This document shows, in pieces, positions 37,981 through 39,040 of a stretch of DNA of 39,040 nucleotides. Source of the stretch: a virus. The position numbers were made by a program, and so were the translations under genes. The notes beneath the pieces were generated by a model that was not told where the DNA came from, searched no databases, and worked only from the letters and a program-made list of their open reading frames with translations. Positions within the stretch are counted from its first letter, which is position 1. Each line of letters begins with the position of its first letter. The stretch spans positions 1 to 39,040 of IMG/VR virus record IMGVR_UViG_3300031707_000062; one strand, written 5' to 3'.

Positions 37981-38478
37981 ATGAACAACTACCTATTTCA
38001 CAGCAACAAAAAGACATTCAAAAGCGTAATTATTCTCTCCGGAATAATTCTTCTGACTTTCATTTTGGGTATGAAGTTTCAGGCAAACAGCGACAGGATT
38101 GAAACTCTCACGACCCAGCTGGCCCAAGCCAAAGAAGCCAAAGAAAAAGTCGTTTATATAGAGCCTTCCGATGTCGATTCCTATATCAAATATATTTTTG
38201 GCCCGGATTACTCAAAAGCAATGCTGCTTCTTAAGGGAAAGGGCGGAGACTCTTGTGCCGAAAACAGAAATCTTGACCCAAATGCCGTAAACGACAACAC
38301 CTGGTGGGGTGGCGTTGGACAGGACATTGGGGTATTTCAGATCTCCAGCGTTTATCAAAAAGTTCAACCCAAATTCTTATATGACTACAAGGTAAATATT
38401 CGAATCGCTTATCAACTTTTTAAAGAGTCCGGAAATTCATTCAAATTGTGGACCTGTGGAAAGGTATACGGAATTTAA
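37981..38478 (+). CDS. Membrane-anchored lysozyme/transglycosylase
   Basis: A 165-residue protein. A transmembrane anchor (VIILSGIILLTFILGM, residues 16-31) and a short coiled-coil linker (DRIETLTTQLAQAKEAKEKV) precede a small lysozyme-like domain. CAENRNLDPNAVNDN places E94 as the probable catalytic acid; QDIGVFQISSVY is the substrate-groove strand; VNIRIAYQLFKESG follows. The domain is short. The position next to early genes and not in the lysis cassette argues for a role in peptidoglycan remodelling, or in genome entry if virion-associated, rather than simple lysis. Confidence 0.75.
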   Translation: MNNYLFHSNKKTFKSVIILSGIILLTFILGMKFQANSDRIETLTTQLAQAKEAKEKVVYIEPSDVDSYIKYIFGPDYSKAMLLLKGKGGDSCAENRNLDPNAVNDNTWWGGVGQDIGVFQISSVYQKVQPKFLYDYKVNIRIAYQLFKESGNSFKLWTCGKVYGI

Positions 38479-38479
38479 T

Positions 38480-38770
38480 ATGAAACGACAAGGAGACTTA
38501 TTATTCAAAAAAGTTAGCAAGTTCCCCAAAGGACTTAAAAGGATCCCCAGGGGAATAATCCTCAGAGGTGAAGTTACCGGACATTCTCATCGACTGGTTG
38601 GGGGAGACGTTTTCTCAGATAAAAACGGAATAATGTACCTTTCTGTATTGAAAAACGGTCATATAGTCCACGAGGAACACAAAACCATAAACCTTTCGAG
38701 AGGAAAGTATGCAGTAATCCGCCAGCGAGAATATCAGAGTAAAGATATGGTCCGGGTCGTTGTTGATTGA
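38480..38770 (+). CDS. GEVTGHSH/QREY protein, DUF6745 partner
   Basis: A 96-residue protein from ATG 38480 (two bases after the previous stop). It starts KRQGDLLFKKVSKFPKGLK, then ILRGEVTGHSHRLVGGD, VHEEHKTINLSRGKYAVIRQ and REYQSKDMVRVVVD. I recognise this GDLL-GEVTGHSH-EEH-QREY order from small bacterial and phage proteins that, in my recollection, sit beside DUF6745 genes. That is the arrangement here, with the partner starting two bases after this stop. The conserved His and Glu residues in strands suggest a small cupin or beta-barrel metal site. Function is unknown. Confidence 0.68.
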   Translation: MKRQGDLLFKKVSKFPKGLKRIPRGIILRGEVTGHSHRLVGGDVFSDKNGIMYLSVLKNGHIVHEEHKTINLSRGKYAVIRQREYQSKDMVRVVVD

Positions 38771-38771
38771 T

Positions 38772-39040
38772 ATGGCAAGAATTAACAAAAAAGCCAAGGC
38801 AAGAATTAAGAGAATCGAAGAGGCCACTTTGCACACGGTTCTTAACAAGGAAGCCGTCATCCAGGCTTTCAAAAAGCAATACAAACTTCTCGGAGTTGAT
38901 TTTCCGAAGAAAATTATTTGGAAAAAAGATTTAGTCTTCGGATTTAAGGCAGCGGCGGATGCGGCACGGGGTGCGGCATGGGGTGCGGCATGGGATGCGG
39001 CATGGGGTGCGGCATGGGGTGCGGCATGGGGTGCGGCACG
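38772..39040 (+). CDS. DUF6745-like repeat protein (5' part; continues at base 1)
   Basis: The 5' end of the gene whose 3' part is 1-819. The ATG at 38772 follows the previous stop by one base. The first 43 residues are basic and helical (KAKARIKRIEEATLHTVL, VIQAFKKQYKLLG), then the frame enters the overlap and the AAW tetrapeptide array before the window ends. The partial array here reads RG, WG, WD, WG, WG, WG, R, so unit 6 differs from the copy at base 121. Joined across the junction the protein has about 315 residues. Confidence 0.8.
   Translation, partial: MARINKKAKARIKRIEEATLHTVLNKEAVIQAFKKQYKLLGVDFPKKIIWKKDLVFGFKAAADAARGAAWGAAWDAAWGAAWGAAWGAA
38901..39040. repeat. Terminal overlap (copy 2) of a circular genome
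   Basis: Matches bases 1-140 at 139 of 140 positions. The mismatch (39027 T, 127 C) changes one Arg to Trp in tandem unit 6. It can also be read as one extra AAWG unit at this end, so read-level variation in repeat number is likely. Confidence 0.9.

Noticed and set aside
1-39040. CRISPR array
   Set aside because: The only regular repeat is the 12-bp coding array without spacers; no cas genes.
1-39040. Recoded stop codons (TGA or TAG read through)
   Set aside because: Terminase, portal, capsid, ligase and integrase are all full-length with the standard code, and all three stops are used.

Overview
The window is a complete or nearly complete genome of a tailed, probably temperate, short-tailed (podovirus-like) phage. 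The last 140 bases (38901-39040) repeat the first 140 with one mismatch, and one reading frame runs off the right end and continues from base 1. The molecule is therefore circular or circularly permuted, about 38.9 kb, and was cut open inside a tandem repeat. The DNA is moderately AT-rich and uses the standard genetic code. Shine-Dalgarno (SD) sequences such as GGAGGTGA are common. No DNA polymerase, helicase or primase is visible, so replication must lean on the host. The host cannot be named from sequence alone. The cysteine-rich secreted protein, the membrane-anchored lysozyme and the many tiny membrane proteins would fit a metagenomic phage of an uncultivated bacterium, possibly Patescibacteria/CPR, but that is only a guess.

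Layout, + strand unless noted. 37178-38770 and on through the junction to 819: an SSB-like protein with a DDEIPF tip, an anchored lysozyme, and a two-gene module (a GEVTGHSH/QREY protein plus a DUF6745-like protein with a 12-bp tandem repeat). 820-6125: tightly overlapping small genes, a structured intergenic RNA candidate (1968-2266), a PD-(D/E)XK-like nuclease and a T4 Rnl1-like RNA ligase. 6203-14449: packaging and head genes (small and large terminase, HTH protein, portal, scaffold, major capsid protein, putative decoration protein), closed by a rho-independent terminator. 14569-19433: a glycosylation and methylation island (three glycosyltransferases, two methyltransferase domains) carrying an HNH gene on the - strand. 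19426-20544: small virion-region genes. 20541-21523 (- strand): two exported-protein genes, the second with a perfect consensus promoter. 21572-32272: ejection and polyvalent proteins, adaptor, a second HNH gene, tail hub, fibre and lectin-type proteins. 32269-34089: lysis region (C39-like peptidase and small holin-like membrane proteins). 34079-35844: a zinc-peptidase-like protein and a metallophosphoesterase. 35820-35884: a tmRNA/tRNA-like attP candidate next to a - strand tyrosine integrase (35905-36912).

Two promoter classes are visible. Ordinary sigma-70 promoters (TTGACA, 17 bp, TATAAT-like) precede the small terminase, the - strand CAP-domain gene and the SSB-like gene. A second class has the octamer ACTYATAA exactly 17 bp before a -10 box and precedes at least seven virion-gene units. 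In several cases the predicted transcription start falls on the start codon, which implies leaderless mRNAs. A small HTH protein (9013-9402) directly before the first strong site is a candidate late regulator.
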